Part shown: piece by piece, positions 36,131-49,000 of the stretch | How the letters are laid out: each line of letters opens with the position of its first letter | Position numbering within the stretch: position 1 is the stretch's first letter | NCBI GenBank assembly: GCA_003993805.1 | Contig: RSEF01000004.1 | Location: 12,642,211-12,706,210, forward strand | Source of the DNA: Himantopus leucocephalus | Taxonomy: Eukaryota; Chordata; Aves; Charadriiformes; Recurvirostridae | Reading direction: 5' to 3' | DNA length: 64,000 nt | Made by a program: the position numbers and the translations under genes | The notes under the pieces: generated by a model | The model's input: only the letters and a program-made list of their open reading frames with translations | What the model was told of the DNA's origin: nothing | The model's database searches: none

Positions 36131-39100
36131 ATGTTAAAGGAAAGTTTAAGTTATGCATGATTAACTAAATATGCAGAACACATGTAATTTGTACTGGTTC
36201 TGCATTTGACACTTCTAAAATACTACAAGTATTAAAATACAGATTAAAATACAGTGTAGATTATTATGGCTATGGATTTCAAAACTGGCTGGTACAATTA
36301 TTTCCCTAATGTCACCCTAAGGTACTACTGAAAGTAGTTTTACAGCATTTAATTTCTCCAGTAAGTATAGCATCAGCCATATAACTTATGAAAACAGCAC
36401 TCATAGAAATATGATGAAGCAGAGATTCTTCCAACTCCAGTAGCTTCAAATATCCCCATAGTATGATATACAGAGATTGCATGCAAGAAGCAGAAAGCAC
36501 GATTAACTTTTCAGCTTGCATAATGTAAGCCATAGCAAGTAGCAGAAAACCATGCTGGCTATGGAGCACGTCCATTTCCTTTTACAATTGGAACTGGTGA
36601 TGGATGTTGGTGTCTTGAAAAATAACAAGGCCAGAAAACTGAATTCACAGCTCTCCAACTGAGGTAGTTTATTATCTGGCTCTGACATAAAGAAAAGGAA
36701 TTGCAGACTAAACAAAATGTATTTTAAAACCTGTAGGAGAATATATGTGTTTATTCCAGCCCCACATTAGTATGAAATAGGGTCAGGATGTTCATTAGGT
36801 TTCTTCCTGATTCCTACTGGCCAATAATTGATACATTAACTATGTTCCATCAAAGATACTCCTTATATGGATTCAGTCACATACTGGCAAATAAAGAATG
36901 GGTAAACTCATGTGTTTGATGCACATGAAAAGTGGACAATCATTAAGTTGCCTAAGGTACTAATTCACATTTACCTAAGATTCAGTACATCATGATCATC
37001 ATGGTTTATATCAACTTCAGTTTTATTTTAAGGCATTAAAGTCAATGCAGTGTACTCCCATGGAAGTGTCTTTATGCCTCAGTTCTGCCACTTTATCTTT
37101 CCTAGGCAAGCTTAAAAAAAAATATCCAAAAACTCAGGTCTTCTTGTATTATGACCAGTATCACAGACTTCTTTTTTTCTCCACTAATCTACTCTGAACA
37201 CACAAGCAAAGCTCAATTCACTGGAAAGAGAGCAAAGTTCTTTATGGTACATGCTTCTCTTCACTCTCTCCTCCCTCCCTAAATTAACATTTTTCACAAG
37301 AGTGTATATACATATGTTACAGTATTTGGAAATTGCAAAAAGGAACACTTTTTCTGCTTGCTTTGGCTGGATGTACCAGAGGAAGCATTCTGTGTGTGTC
37401 TATCACTTGACAGAATTCCATAAACAACTCAAGGAGAAGGAAAGGTTACTAACAGAAAGGAAAATGATTGTTATATCTTTTACATACTGCAGGTTGCCGA
37501 TGATAAGTATAAAGTTTCTATTGCCTTTTCAAAATCTTAATTTTCTAAAATCTAAATCACTGAAAAATCTATTTTTTCTCAAATGTATATAAGCTTGTAC
37601 AGAAAGCCTTAAATATTAATTAGTGTATATGCTCTACAATATTAGTCAGCATATTAGATATGTTAACACATATTTTAAGTCACCAAAAATAAAGTTTTGG
37701 AAAGTACCAATTCACTAGAAAAATTTGAGGTCTTGGTTAGCTAAAGCTGACAGCAAGCCTTTTGCCAAAGTTTGTGACATGTATAGAAAAAAATTTTGAA
37801 TAAAAGTCATAACAAAAGAACCCATGAACACATATCTATGTAAAAGGATAAAGTGAAAACATTTCATATATATCAGTCAAGGAAGACACTTGAGTACAGC
37901 TTCACTTTTTAGAAGGAGAGTTTGAATGTCGCTGATTCTAATGTTTCCCAATCTAGCTCACTCAAAACCTATAGTTTTGTGGTTTGTTCCTATTTAACTG
38001 CTGAGTTACTGGAAATTTAGGAAAATGGACATTTTGTATGAATCTTATGTTACAAAAGTTAGATTTTCCTTTTACCGCATATATTGGAAATACTTCAGAA
38101 CGCCACATATTACACTGATGAAAACCAGAAAATCTGTTGCTTCCACTACACAGCGTTCTTACGCAGCTGCATCATTTTGCATTCTGGTGAGGACAAGGAA
38201 ATTCTTATGCATCATCTTGATTCTGACAGTGGCCAGCTTAGACCTTGAAACATGAGTCTGAAATTCTGCATTTTAGAGTGTAACACATATTTAACATTTC
38301 AGCTACTGTGAACCCTGTCTATTTGAAGCTATGCAACTGAGTGCTATGTGGGTTTTTTTCTTACTTTTTTCCTAAAAAATAAACATGTTCCTTCCAAAAT
38401 TAACTTGTGGCTGAATATTTTTATTTAAAAAGAAATCATCTGTAGCGCTTCACAGGAAACTGGCTTTATAAAGCTGTTCTGCTGAGATGGTTTGTTGTGA
38501 GTCTCCATATAAAGTTGTGCCCTTTTGTTAATTTTCTTTATTAATGCAATGCTGCATGTCTGCTACAACCAGTTATATCTGATTAGAATCACTGCTTGAG
38601 CTGAGGTCTTTAAAATGGCTCCTTCCAGTTTTTATTCTGTGTTTATATGGTCTTGCATTCTGTTTTATTTACTTTAAGTTGCAGCAGTTTCCTCATTTTT
38701 TCTCTCAAATACTGATGCTTCAGCTAAAAATAGAACATTTTTAAATATCCAAAAATACTAACAGTAATTAAAAGGTTCGTCATTCTCCCAAATTACTATG
38801 CATACATATTAGTCTTACACTTTTAGAAACAGGTCCAGTTTATCTGCTTCATTTCCATATGGATTTTTGCCACGTGGTCTACAGAGCAGTAGGTTATGGT
38901 TTTGCACTTCCCTGAAATGGACTATATCTCATAACAAAGGCAAAGGCCCTGTGTGAAAACTGTGCCCCAATGTTCAAGGTATTCAGAGAGGTAAATCTTT
39001 CTGATTCACACAAATAGCCGCAGTGCCCTATTTATGAAGTTTTATGATTAAGACCTTGAACTAGCAAAGTTCTTAAGTACATGCTTAACTTTAAATTCAA

Positions 39101-40802
39101 TAGAAGCATTCACCTGTTTGAAATGCTTAAACGCTTTGTTGAATTGTAACCCAAATACAGTGAACAAGCAATGAAAAAGAAGCAATAAACTTTACTTATG
39201 CAATAAATACTCTGAAGCCTATTTCAAGCTGCCCCATCCGCCAGCTATGCAGGTGCAACCACCACAGGCTGCAAGTGTACTCAAATTTGCTCATGATAAT
39301 AGTGAAACTGAAGCATTCAAACCTGTTTCCTTTTCTCTCTTCCCTTCCCCAAGGATATGCATATGCATCTTTCACTCTGCACAGCCATCTACCTTGAGAC
39401 ACCTATGCTCACTTCGCCTGTTCTTCTATGAAACTCTTGAGAGAGCACATGGTGAAGAATTAAAGAAGTTCTGGCTCCTTTACAATGCTTCAGCAAAGAT
39501 AATAATAATACAGGAAAAAGTTATTGTAATACTCTAACTAGGACATCTGTCCAGTTAAAGAAAAGTTCCCAGGTAGCTTTTCTAAACCAATAGCCATATG
39601 CAAAAGTATTCTGTAGAATCCCTAGACATTGTACTCTTTTCCCATGAATAAACTCTCAAATTTCAATTAACTCCACCTTTATCTGTGATCTTCTCTCTTG
39701 TCTTTAGTTTTCTATAGCCATGTGAAACTCTTCCATTTATCAAAACATTTTTCTAGTGTTCGATATAAATAGGCTTGATTTTACCTCCTTAATCTTGATT
39801 TTGGCTTTCATTTTGAGTTATCTACTTTATTCTCATGTGTCACTTTAGATTAATTTGTTATGCTAAGTACTTGCCAAATAAATAATGAGCTTTCAAACAA
39901 GTCCATATGTAATAAGGCAAGGATTCAATTATTCCTAACACTGTTAACATTTTACTACTGTATCAGGGTCATGGCTGAAAATATGATAGACACCTTTAGG
40001 ATTTCCAAGAGCTGCAGTCTCTTACTTGTAAACCATTGTTACTGCTAAGACATTGGCATCTAATGATCTGTAATAATGACAAAGAAGGGGCAATTCTTTG
40101 CAGTGATCCCTGTAACCAGACACTCTTGATGTCGCTTATTTCAGTACTAAACTTAAATTATTATAAAGTTCCCCCCTGCTGCTGAAAACTATTATTTTGG
40201 AGAGGATAAAGAGAAGCAAGAGTCTAAGATTACATAAAGAGAGATCTTTTCTTCTTTTTTTAAAGCAATAAATGTCTTTGAGTTAATTTTGTTTCCTATC
40301 TGATTGTCCTTAAAACCGATACTTGCATGACAGCCATGGTTAAAGTTATCAGCTACATTTGGGGCCCTGCTGTGTGGAAGACTCTATGTGAATTAAAGGT
40401 AGTCTCCTGTACAATCTGCAGAAGAACAGACCATGAGGGAAAGAGGAACAGAATTACAAGCAGATTAGGTGACACCATAGCACCCGCCAGAGGTATGTGG
40501 GAAAGGGATCCATGCATCCTATTCCCAACGCCTGAAGCTGCCCTTGCCACATTGTCAATACCAATATCTGGTCTAAGGCAGTTTGAGGTATATTCTTATT
40601 CACTTTTCAAAATGTAGCCTGTCTCCTGGGATTGAGTCAGATCATAAAATATTCTAAGATCGCTCACAAATTCCTTTGAGAATTCTTTCAACACCACTGT
40701 AAAGAGGTGGAATATTATTTTCTTGAACAAAAAAATATGCAGTTCCAAGGATATGATTTTTTCCTAGTTTTTCTATAGCTATTTTGCTGACAAAAATGAA
40801 AT

Positions 40803-40824
40803 GGGGGTGGTGGTGGTGGTGGTG
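40803..40824 (+). repeat. (GGT)n microsatellite
   Basis: A short G run followed by about six GGT units. It is a simple trinucleotide repeat. Confidence 0.85.
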
Positions 40825-41310
40825 TGAAAATAAAAGATTGAAGAGAAAAACCTGTTATTTGCACGTATTTCGGAATTTACATCTGTAATTAGACACCCAG
40901 CTCTCCTCCCTATTCTAGCTACATCATTAGGAATGGACAAAAGGAAGCAGCCACTTGGATTGCAAACTCCGGTCCTTTGCAATCCCTAAAAGTAAAGAAT
41001 AATCTAGCATGATCAATATCTACATGCCTTTGCATACTGCCAGGCAGAAAGTGTTTTCAACACCTTGGAAGAAACTAAAAATTGAATGTCCGAAACACAC
41101 AGCTATAAGGTGTCATAGCAGAGCAGGAAGTTTCAAGGGAATCACCAACATTCCAGGTCCTAGCAGCAGGCAGGAATTTATGAAAGATTTTGAGGCCACA
41201 TTGCCATGATTAACCACGGTCAAGTACCCATCTGCTTCTGGAGATCTGGAATCTGAAAACTCAAAAAACATGTCCTGTATAGTGGCACAGCTCCAGTCCT
41301 ACTAAGTGAA

Positions 41311-41330
41311 TGACTACTATGACTACTATG
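41311..41330. repeat. Short tandem duplication
   Basis: GACTACTAT occurs twice in direct succession, with a third partial CTACTAT shortly after. It looks like replication slippage. Confidence 0.7.
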
Positions 41331-43489
41331 TTCTACTATCTCTCACTTACAGAGACCCTAGGGCCTAAAAAAGGTGACAAGTCTCTCAAAGGGGCCTGTG
41401 TATGAATGGTGGCACTGAACACCAACATCAGGCAGCAGTGAGGCAGAGCCCTGTTCCAAGGCATGTGCTCTCTTCTCAGCTTGCATAGAGGGATGGAAAA
41501 GTATTGCCCAGTAGACCAGTATCACTGTTTACTCATCATGTAAAATGGTGATAATAATTCTAGTAGATAGAAGACAGCTCCTTAAAGATCTCCAAGGGGC
41601 AGTGCATTTCAGGTCTTTTATAAACTGTTTTTAACAGTGCCAAATAAACAAACAGAAAGCTATATAAAAGTACAGGATTACTACTGATCTTGGTACTGTG
41701 GAATTGTTTTGTAAAGCATACCATTGACAAACCCTAGTGAAGAGTGAGGTTTTGCAACACCATCTCAAGTTCAGTTCTTTCTTGTTTGTGTATTAAATGA
41801 ATTGGCTGCCAAAAACTGACCTAAAAAGAAGCCATATGTGATTCATTAAATTTAGACCCTACATGTGAATGTTGTTCAGCTCACATGTGTATGCATTAGA
41901 TGTTTTTCACCTCTTCTCTCTTCCCCAAAAGTTCTTCTTTTTGCTTAGCCGGATTGTTTTCAGTGGTTTGAGTGGTGACAAAACAGAATTATACTTGCAA
42001 ATTTCCCCTTACCGGTAGCTGCCTGCATGCAGCCCTAGCCAGAATACAGCCCTTGGCATTAACAGCCTGACAGCAAGGGAATGATATTTCCATTTGCAGT
42101 AAAAGAGTTAATGGGAAAAATCCAAATTCAAGGCAGTCATCTGACGTCAAAGACCGAGAAATAGTTTGGGGGCCAAATTGCATTTCTGTCTAGGAAACAA
42201 ACACGATTTCTCACATAATTTCAGAAGATGATACTTGATATTTTCCAGAAAACCCTAAGACGATGTAGTATAAGTGAATTTCAGTGTATTCATTAATGAG
42301 CAAACTAAATCTTCAAGTTAGTGTGTTAAGTATAATTATGCTTCATTCAGTCATTTCTTTTTATTAGCCATTTTATGTTGCTGTAGTAATTATAGCCAAG
42401 TACATTTACACGTGGGTTGGCAATAGATGTGTGCTTTGCAGAAGGGTTGTCACAGAAAAAGTGGACTTTAGAGAAACTGATTTTATGTGATTGTTACTGA
42501 CTGCACTTGGAAAAGTTACAAGGAATAAATTAATTACCATAACGTTCATAGATTTGTCCAAGAAAAAAAAAGCTACACTGTGAAATAGGTGAGCAAATAT
42601 AAAATATAGGAGAATCCCTGGTAAATATGAGTAGGAGATTTTGATTACTTGGAACTAGACTGGAATACATTAAGGAAGATATAAGATTCATGTGGATTTG
42701 GTATGAGATTGCTTTGAAACTCCATAGGTTATATACGATTGCCTAGCAGTAAGACAGGAATATTATTCTTATGTCTGGGAAGAAGTACAACAAAAACTAT
42801 GAGCTCTATCAAGGTAGTGAAAAAGCTAAAGAACAGTTATTTCAATCTCAGTAAGGGTCAATCTCTCAAGCTCTTGCTCAATTATAGTCAGTCCTTACTC
42901 ATGCAAATCTCCCACTAACTTCAAGAAGTTTTACCTGAACTGAAGCAAAACCAGTAACAATTGCTGGATGAATATTTTTTAGCCCATGTGGCAAAAAAAT
43001 GTGATGCACTGCTGTGTGGGAAGACTCCATAGAAGTGAAAGGTTTATACTAAAAAAATCAACAATGAACAAAACACATTTCAGCCAAGTCTGCTATTGTT
43101 TCAGAGACAGGGTCTGAAATGGTACGGCGAGGCAGAAGAAAGAGGGGCAGGAGCTTCCCTCTGCAATAAACTCTCAAGCGGAAATTACCAGTAGAAATGT
43201 AAAAGGCCTAGAAAGCTCACACTTTATTTATTACATTAGCAATGCACCTATAATGGCAAAACCATCATCCTAAACAAAATTGTTCTCAGAAGGGAAGCTG
43301 TGAATGCCATGTCATCAGTGACACTTAGCATGAGATGGAAAAGTCACATTAAGGAACACAAGAGAATGAACGTAACAGGTGTGGGTGAACAAAAACAAAA
43401 ACAAAGAGAAACTGACTTAATAATCTTGCTTTCATACATCTCGGACACTGGGGTAAAAGTCAGCTCATAAACCAGCAGAGGTGAAAATC

Positions 43490-44040
43490 ACACTTGCAGC
43501 CCCCTCGGCTAGCGGCATGCCGGGGAGCAGCGGCTCGATGCAGGCTCAGCACCTGAGGAGCCACAGCCAGGCCCGCGCTGCAGCTCTCGCTCCCAGCCAC
43601 CATGGCTGGCCCACAGGGAAAGGCGTATAGCCTCAGAGTCCAAGCCCTTACCTGAGCACTATGAAGCTCTCCAGCAATACGCAGCCTCTGGGCAGATGGG
43701 CATTACCAGTGCTCTCCTCCTCATGGACACAGGGATCCGTGTGCTCCCTCACCTCAGCTGCACAGTCCCCATCTCCTCACAACACCTGTCTTGGTTGCCG
43801 GCAGACATGTTGGAGACAGGGAAATAGTTCTGAGAGTGCAGACGCCATTATAGCTTCAGAAAACCCCTCACAGAGGCAGGAAGGCAGTGCTGCAGCTGCT
43901 TATGGCAGTTGTGAAGGGGCCGCTGCTCCTCCCGCCCTCTTGTGCTGAGGCACCGTGAGGGCGGCCTGAACCCCCATCTCGCCTGCTGGGACGGTGAAGA
44001 AGGGACCAACGGCAGAGGTAAAGTGACGCGTGTGCATGCC
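43490..44040. promoter_or_regulatory. CpG-rich island, candidate promoter
   Basis: About 550 bp with clearly higher GC and roughly 25 CpG by eye, against very few in the surrounding AT-rich DNA. It contains CGGGG, GGCTCG, CCCGCGC, GACGCGTG and similar words. On the minus strand it holds two consensus-like splice donors, CTCAG|GTAAGG (exon end 43652) and TGAG|GTGAGG (exon end 43753), and a third weaker CAG|GTGTTG (exon end 43786). On the + strand GCAGAG|GTAAAG lies near 44020. It is the only place in the window that looks like a CpG-island promoter with first exons. The gene it would serve is not recognised. It could instead be an old GC-rich repeat or processed pseudogene. Confidence 0.4.
43786..43848 (-). 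other. Possible first coding exon on the minus strand
   Basis: Within the CpG-rich island, an ATG at 43848-43846 has A at -3 and G at +4 (ATAATGG), a good initiation context. The frame begins MASALSELFPCLQHVC and reaches the donor-like CAG|GTGTTG at 43786 still open, then meets TGA just inside the putative intron. An alternative start, ATG at 43808, opens a frame to the stronger donor at 43753. I do not recognise the peptide. If real, the gene would run leftward with the DNA below 43.7 kb as its first intron. No downstream exon was identified. Confidence 0.18.
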
Positions 44041-44931
44041 GGCTTCTGGGGCCAGAGTGTTTAGTTTCGTGTTTAAAGAAAAGGAAAAAAAAAAAAAGCC
44101 TGTTAGCAAAAGTGAGTTTTTGGGGAGAAAATGGAAATGAATGGTTCCACTGAAAGAGAGAAAAAAGCAAATGAAAAGCCCCATGTGGGCATTTCCACCA
44201 CACCAGAGCTTTCTAAAAAGAAAGCAAGAAAAAGGCAAGAAATCTAACAAGAAAGCTGCGCTTTATTTTGAAGGAATTATTTCTAGAGTAACACTATCCA
44301 AGCACACATCAACTGACCAGTTATGTTTTAAATGAAGATTACACACTTTATGCACATAGGCATAGTTGTAGATCAGGCACATTCTAAGTGACTGAAATAT
44401 AATGTATTTTCAAGTTTTCTTGATGACTAGAAGCCCTACTCAAAAAAAAAGCGAAGTCATAAAATACTGCAGAGTTTTCTGCTGTGGTTCCAGGTAGTCT
44501 ACAACCTATAGTTTTAATTATTCAGCTGCAATTAAAAAGATTAGTTGAAAGAAATGTAGCAATATGGAATTTGAATATGTATATAATAGGCTATAGAGCA
44601 GGTGATTCTGATCAGTGCTTCTGACAAGACACAGTCCAGTAAACCTGGGCAGGATTTCTCTTACCTAACTGCAACTTTAGGCTTCTAAAAGTGAGATACT
44701 GAGCCAAAACTACCTGTCCCCTTTATCACAGTCAAATGAGACAGGTAAATGCCTCCAGTACATTACTTATCCCATGTATCTCAAAAGTCACATTTTGCAT
44801 TATGCCTATGCTAATTTAATAATGAGTTACCACTCCAGGGAGCATCACTTTTAACTGTCCACGTTTCTCAGTCTTGTATTTCCACTGCCTCCTCTCTGCT
44901 GTCTCTCACACTTGTCTGACAGTGTCATAAG
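44041..44931. other. Unique non-coding DNA with a poly-A run
   Basis: Includes a 13-bp A run at 44085-44097. Minus-strand open frames at 43868-44250 overlap both this stretch and the CpG island, but their Phe-rich start comes from the A run. No gene recognised. Confidence 0.55.
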
Positions 44932-44936
44932 CTGAT
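44932..44936. repeat. Left target-site duplication of solo LTR
   Basis: CTGAT directly before the TG of the LTR, identical to CTGAT at 45999-46003. Five base pairs is the usual duplication length for ERVL-type integration. Confidence 0.9.
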
Positions 44937-44993
44937 TGTATCGGGTTTGCCTGGTAAGGTTTTGGTAACCGGTGAGGTTGCAGGGGTAGCTTC

Positions 44994-45000
44994 TATAAAA
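44994..45000 (+). promoter_or_regulatory. TATAAAA string in LTR
   Basis: TATAAAA about 57 bp into the LTR. It sits very near the 5' end for a U3 promoter, and from memory other copies of this family have a different sequence here. It may be a chance mutation rather than the ancestral TATA box. Confidence 0.3.
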
Positions 45001-45244
45001 AGTTGCTAGAAGCTTCCCCCATGTCCAACAGAGCCAATGCCAGCCAGCTCCAAGACGGAGCCGCCGCTGGCCAAGCCCAAGCCCATTAGTGACAGTGGTA
45101 GCACTGCTGTGTTTAAGACAGGGAAAAAGCTGTTGTGCAACAACAACCAGAAGAGACGAATGAGAATGTGTGAAAGAACACTGCAGACACCAAGGTCAGT
45201 GAAGAAGGATCTGGAGGATCAGAGGCACAGGAGCAGAGGTTCCC

Positions 45245-45605
45245 CTGCAGCCCATGGTGAAGACCATGGTGAAGCAGTCTTTCTCCCTGCAGCCCACGGA
45301 GGTCCATGGTGGAGCAGATATCCACCTGCAGCCAGTGGAGGACCCCATGCCTGAGCACGTGGATGTGCCCAAAGGAGGCTGTGATGCCATGGACAGCCCA
45401 CACTGGAGCAGGCTCCTGGCAGGACCTGGACCCTGTGGGGTACTCACGCTGGAGCAGTCTGTTTCTGAAGGACCGCAGCCTAAAAGGACACATGGAAAGG
45501 ACCCATACTGGAGCAGTTCCTGAAGAACTCCAGCCTGTGGGAAGGGCCCATGTTGGAGAAGTTCATGGAGGATTTTCTCCCATGAGAGGGACCCCACATT
45601 GCAGC
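45245..45605 (+). repeat. Degenerate internal repeats of the LTR
   Basis: Five to eight diverged copies of a roughly 40-60 bp unit built around GGAGCAG, CTGCAGCCCA and GAGGACCC-like words. They are part of the LTR family structure. Being GC-rich and stop-poor, they produce long antisense frames, including the 199-codon minus-strand frame at 45196-45795, the longest in the window. Confidence 0.65.
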
Positions 45606-45998
45606 AGGCGAAGAGGCTGAGGAGGAAGGAGCAGCAGAGAAAATGTGTGATGAACTGGCTGCACCCCCATTCCCCATACCCCTTCGCTGCTCGGGGGGAA
45701 GAGGTAGAGAAATCAGGAGTGAAGTTGATCCTGGGAAGAAGGGAGGGGTGGGGGAAAGGTGCTTTTCTTTTTAAGACTTGGTTTTTATTTTCCATTACCC
45801 TACTCTGATTTGACTGGTAATGAATTAAATTAATTTCCCCAAGTTGAGTCTAGTTTTTGCCATGATGATAATCTCCCTGTCCTTATCTTGACCCACGGGC
45901 CTTTCACCGTATTGTCCTCTCCCCTGTCCAGTTGAGGAAAGGGAGTGATAGAGCAGCTTGGTGGGCACCTGACATCCAGCCAAGGTCAGCCCACCACA

Positions 45999-46003
45999 CT
46001 GAT
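45999..46003. repeat. Right target-site duplication of solo LTR
   Basis: CTGAT directly after the terminal CA, equal to 44932-44936. Confidence 0.9.
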
Positions 46004-49000
46004 TCAGGGAGCTATGACAGCACAAAACTAATCCTCAACAGAAAGTAAAAATAATTTTCTCCCTTAAAAGATGAAATAACATTTTGAATGATCCCTCTCT
46101 ATTTTGACTTAAACAGCAATTTTCAATGGCTCTTCCGGTGTCTTTTTTCTTTTTAATATTATAACAATTAAATCCCACGTACTGTATTTCAAAGTTAGAA
46201 GGTATTAGTCCAAGAGAACTAACAGAACAGAATGTTAACGGAGATGCAGAAGTGGGAGTTTTCTGTATATGTAAGAATACTTCCTGTTGGGAAGTCAGAA
46301 TTTAAAATCTTGTTACCAGATTGTTAGTAAACAAATTGGATAATAGTTGAGGCCAAATTTTATAGAACTTGGAATGTTACTTTTAATTAACATAGCCTGA
46401 TTTATTTGCCCAAATAAATTCCCTGCATGATATAATGAACTAGTTATTTATTTCTTAATGTCTGGGAATCAAAACAAATCTTGGAGGTCACTTACATTTG
46501 GAGATTTTGTTCTGTCATTATACACTCATAAAAGTTAATAGTCCTTGCTGCTCATCTGAGTTCAACATTAAATTCTTAGATGAGTTAAGAGAATGTGTTA
46601 ATTACTGTTCATTATCATAAGAGTTCATGTGAAGCTACTTGGAAATTACAGTCAACAGAGGTGATGGTGAATATGCTGGGTTTTATTTGAGGAGGCGGGG
46701 GGGGCATTAATAGGGAAGGTCAGAGGGTCAATAAAAGCTGATCTGTCAAAAGTGAAACTTTTTGACAGTATCTGTCTTGTTCAATGAAAGTTTAGTGGGA
46801 AAATATTTCCTTGTCTCAAATAAGGATTGATTCCTGCTCACATTGCAGAGGAGATCAAGTCACTTCTTGAGGTAAAGTGACTCACTGCAGTACGAGAGAT
46901 ATTTGGTTGAATATTTCTGCTTGATTTGTGTTAGGTGTGGCATCTCTACCAATTTTCCTCTGTGCTGGGAGTACATGCAATCAGCAGCAGTTTTGGGGCT
47001 ATTTTTTCAAGTGCTATTTTCTCTCTGAAGTTTTCATTAAAATACTCCAGAAGGATCTGGGTTCCTCCCAATAAAGATAGATCTTGAAGAGATGATAAGG
47101 ATTTTAACAGTCTTTTTAAGGGCTGGTTGTAAACCTGAACAGGAGGTGTATTTCCTAGCTCACAAATTTTCTTGCAATTTTTTTTGGGGAAAAAAAAAAG
47201 TGTACATCTTTCAACAATATTAATATTCACCATACCGCATTCTTAGTCACCATCTGTCCATCTATCTCTCTTTCTATGAACAAGATCTGCATTGGAGGTC
47301 AGGAACTTTTTGTGACTAGATGCACTAAGAAAATGGAATGTGACACGTATATTTCTTTTCCTGCATGGATTAGTTTAGCATGTTTAGCCAAGATATAGCA
47401 AATATCTCACCCAAGGTAGGAATCAATACCTGACTCTACATATGGAGACTCGAACGCTCAACTCCAAAATTCCTGGCTAGGGCTACAATACTTTGAATTG
47501 ATTTGGGATAAAGGACTTCTTGTATCCACCATTAAAACTGTTTAACTCTTTAAGAAACCTATCAAGATCTCTTTAGAGTGATGCGTATATGGTGAGAGAA
47601 AGTATGGAACTGGAGTCTGCATATTTCAAACGAAACATGCTTTTGCAGATTATTTCCACATTTTACATCAAATAGTTGCTGGCTGCCTTATGCAGTCATT
47701 TTCTGGACATGAAGACTTCTGTTGTTTTTCAGCTTCACAGGTCAGCTGAAAATGAAGATGTCTCAAAATGAGAATCAAATCTGATGGAGGTACCTAGGCC
47801 CCTCATTCAGGGTTATGAATTTTCATGAGGTGCTTAGGTCTTTTTTATGATCTGGCTTTAAAGTGTTTGTGCATAATTTAAGACACAGGAAGAGAGGCAG
47901 GATATCAGGAAGTTCATATCAACTCCATTTAGCAGACTGTGGACAGAAAAATGCCTGTTCTGCCATTACACTGAGCAGCATCCCTGAAACTATCACTGTG
48001 TTCCTCAACCTTGTAACACATACTGAAATGAAGCTGTCATTTTTCCTCTTTAATCCAGATCCTTTCAACAGTCCAGTTCATGGTGCAAAAATAGTTCTGA
48101 GTAAGCAGTGGTTCTGGTTCAATTTTCAAAGTAATTTACCAGCAAAGTAATTTACCAGCAGCTTCATGGGTTAAAGAGGGCAGGTCTGCTCAACTGATTA
48201 GTGTTCTGGCAAAGACACTTTAATTATTGCATCTGAAGTATGTACAGTTCTCTACATTCAATAATCTTTCAGTTTTGATAAGGTCTGTACCCAAGGTAAC
48301 CTGGGATATTATATATTTATAAAATATTGCTCTTCCTGAGCATAGAAACAGTGGCTGATACTTCAGAGAAAGATATAACATTGCAAGAAAACAAAATTAA
48401 AATAGCTGCCTTCTTGAGTACAGAGTCATGACTGTATAGGATGTGGAATATGGCCTTAATCACAGGCCATTGTGAGTGGGTATGGGAACATCCCAAAGCC
48501 TTGAAACCTGCAGCCTGTTGAAATCTGGTACCACCAGTGCTGGGGACAAAACTTTCATTGACTTTGAGACAGGCCTGCCAATAGAGGAACCTGATCTCAG
48601 CTGCAGCTTACTAGCTTCTAGAAATCAGACAGTAAAAGCCAGGTGATATCAAGCTATTGTAATATCTTATATTTTTCCTTTTTTCAAGTCAGTGAAAATT
48701 AGAGATAATGAGATATTATAAAATCAGTTAGATAATAAACATTGAAAGAGACTGTAATAGAGATGAAAGTGCTTAGAAGGAGAAAGACGCATACTAGAAA
48801 TATGTAATTTCCTTTCTTTTTTTGCTAAATTAATTTTCCCACATGAAAGTCTTTATAGATTACCTGGGGAATTAGAACATCTGAAATAATGTTAACTTTT
48901 AACTAAGAATAAAAGGAAAACAAAGAAGCGTAATTATGAGCTAACCATTAGAAAGTTCTCCGTGCTAATGTACAACAGAGGTCAGAATAGTCATGATTTG

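Larger units (their letters stand above)
32082..43489. other. Long stretch of unique non-coding DNA
   Basis: Over 11 kb with no recognised gene or transposable element. G-rich strings occur at 32231-32252 and 32389-32402, a (GGT)n repeat at 40803-40824 and a T run at 36111-36130. Open frames such as 37251-37592 (113 codons, +) and 40327-40617 (+) show no recognisable domain. The stretch at 38495-38720 has a conserved non-coding look but no proof. Confidence 0.55.
44937..45998 (+). mobile_element. Solo LTR of an avian ERVL-type endogenous retrovirus
   Basis: A 1062-bp element beginning TGTATCGGG and ending CCCACCACA (imperfect inverted ends), with perfect 5-bp CTGAT duplications on both sides. 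I recognise it as a common avian LTR family from segments such as CCAATGCCAGCCAGCTCCAA, CGGAGCCGCCGCTGGCCAAG, the repeated GGAGCAG blocks and the terminal GGGCACCTGACATCCAGCCA. No gag, pol or env lies beside it, so it is a solo LTR formed by LTR-LTR recombination, with the orientation + strand. Point changes are scattered through it and its poly-A region reads AATGAATTAA, so it is an old copy. It carries no protein of its own. Confidence 0.92.

Noticed and set aside
45037..45620. Plus-strand open frames of 89-105 codons in the LTR
   Set aside because: LTR sequence. Frames overlap in several phases and depend on the internal subrepeats. LTRs of this kind do not carry genes.
45196..45795. 199-codon minus-strand open frame, longest in the window
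   Set aside because: It lies wholly inside the solo LTR and runs antisense to it. The GC-rich internal subrepeats are stop-poor, which explains the length. No domain is recognisable.
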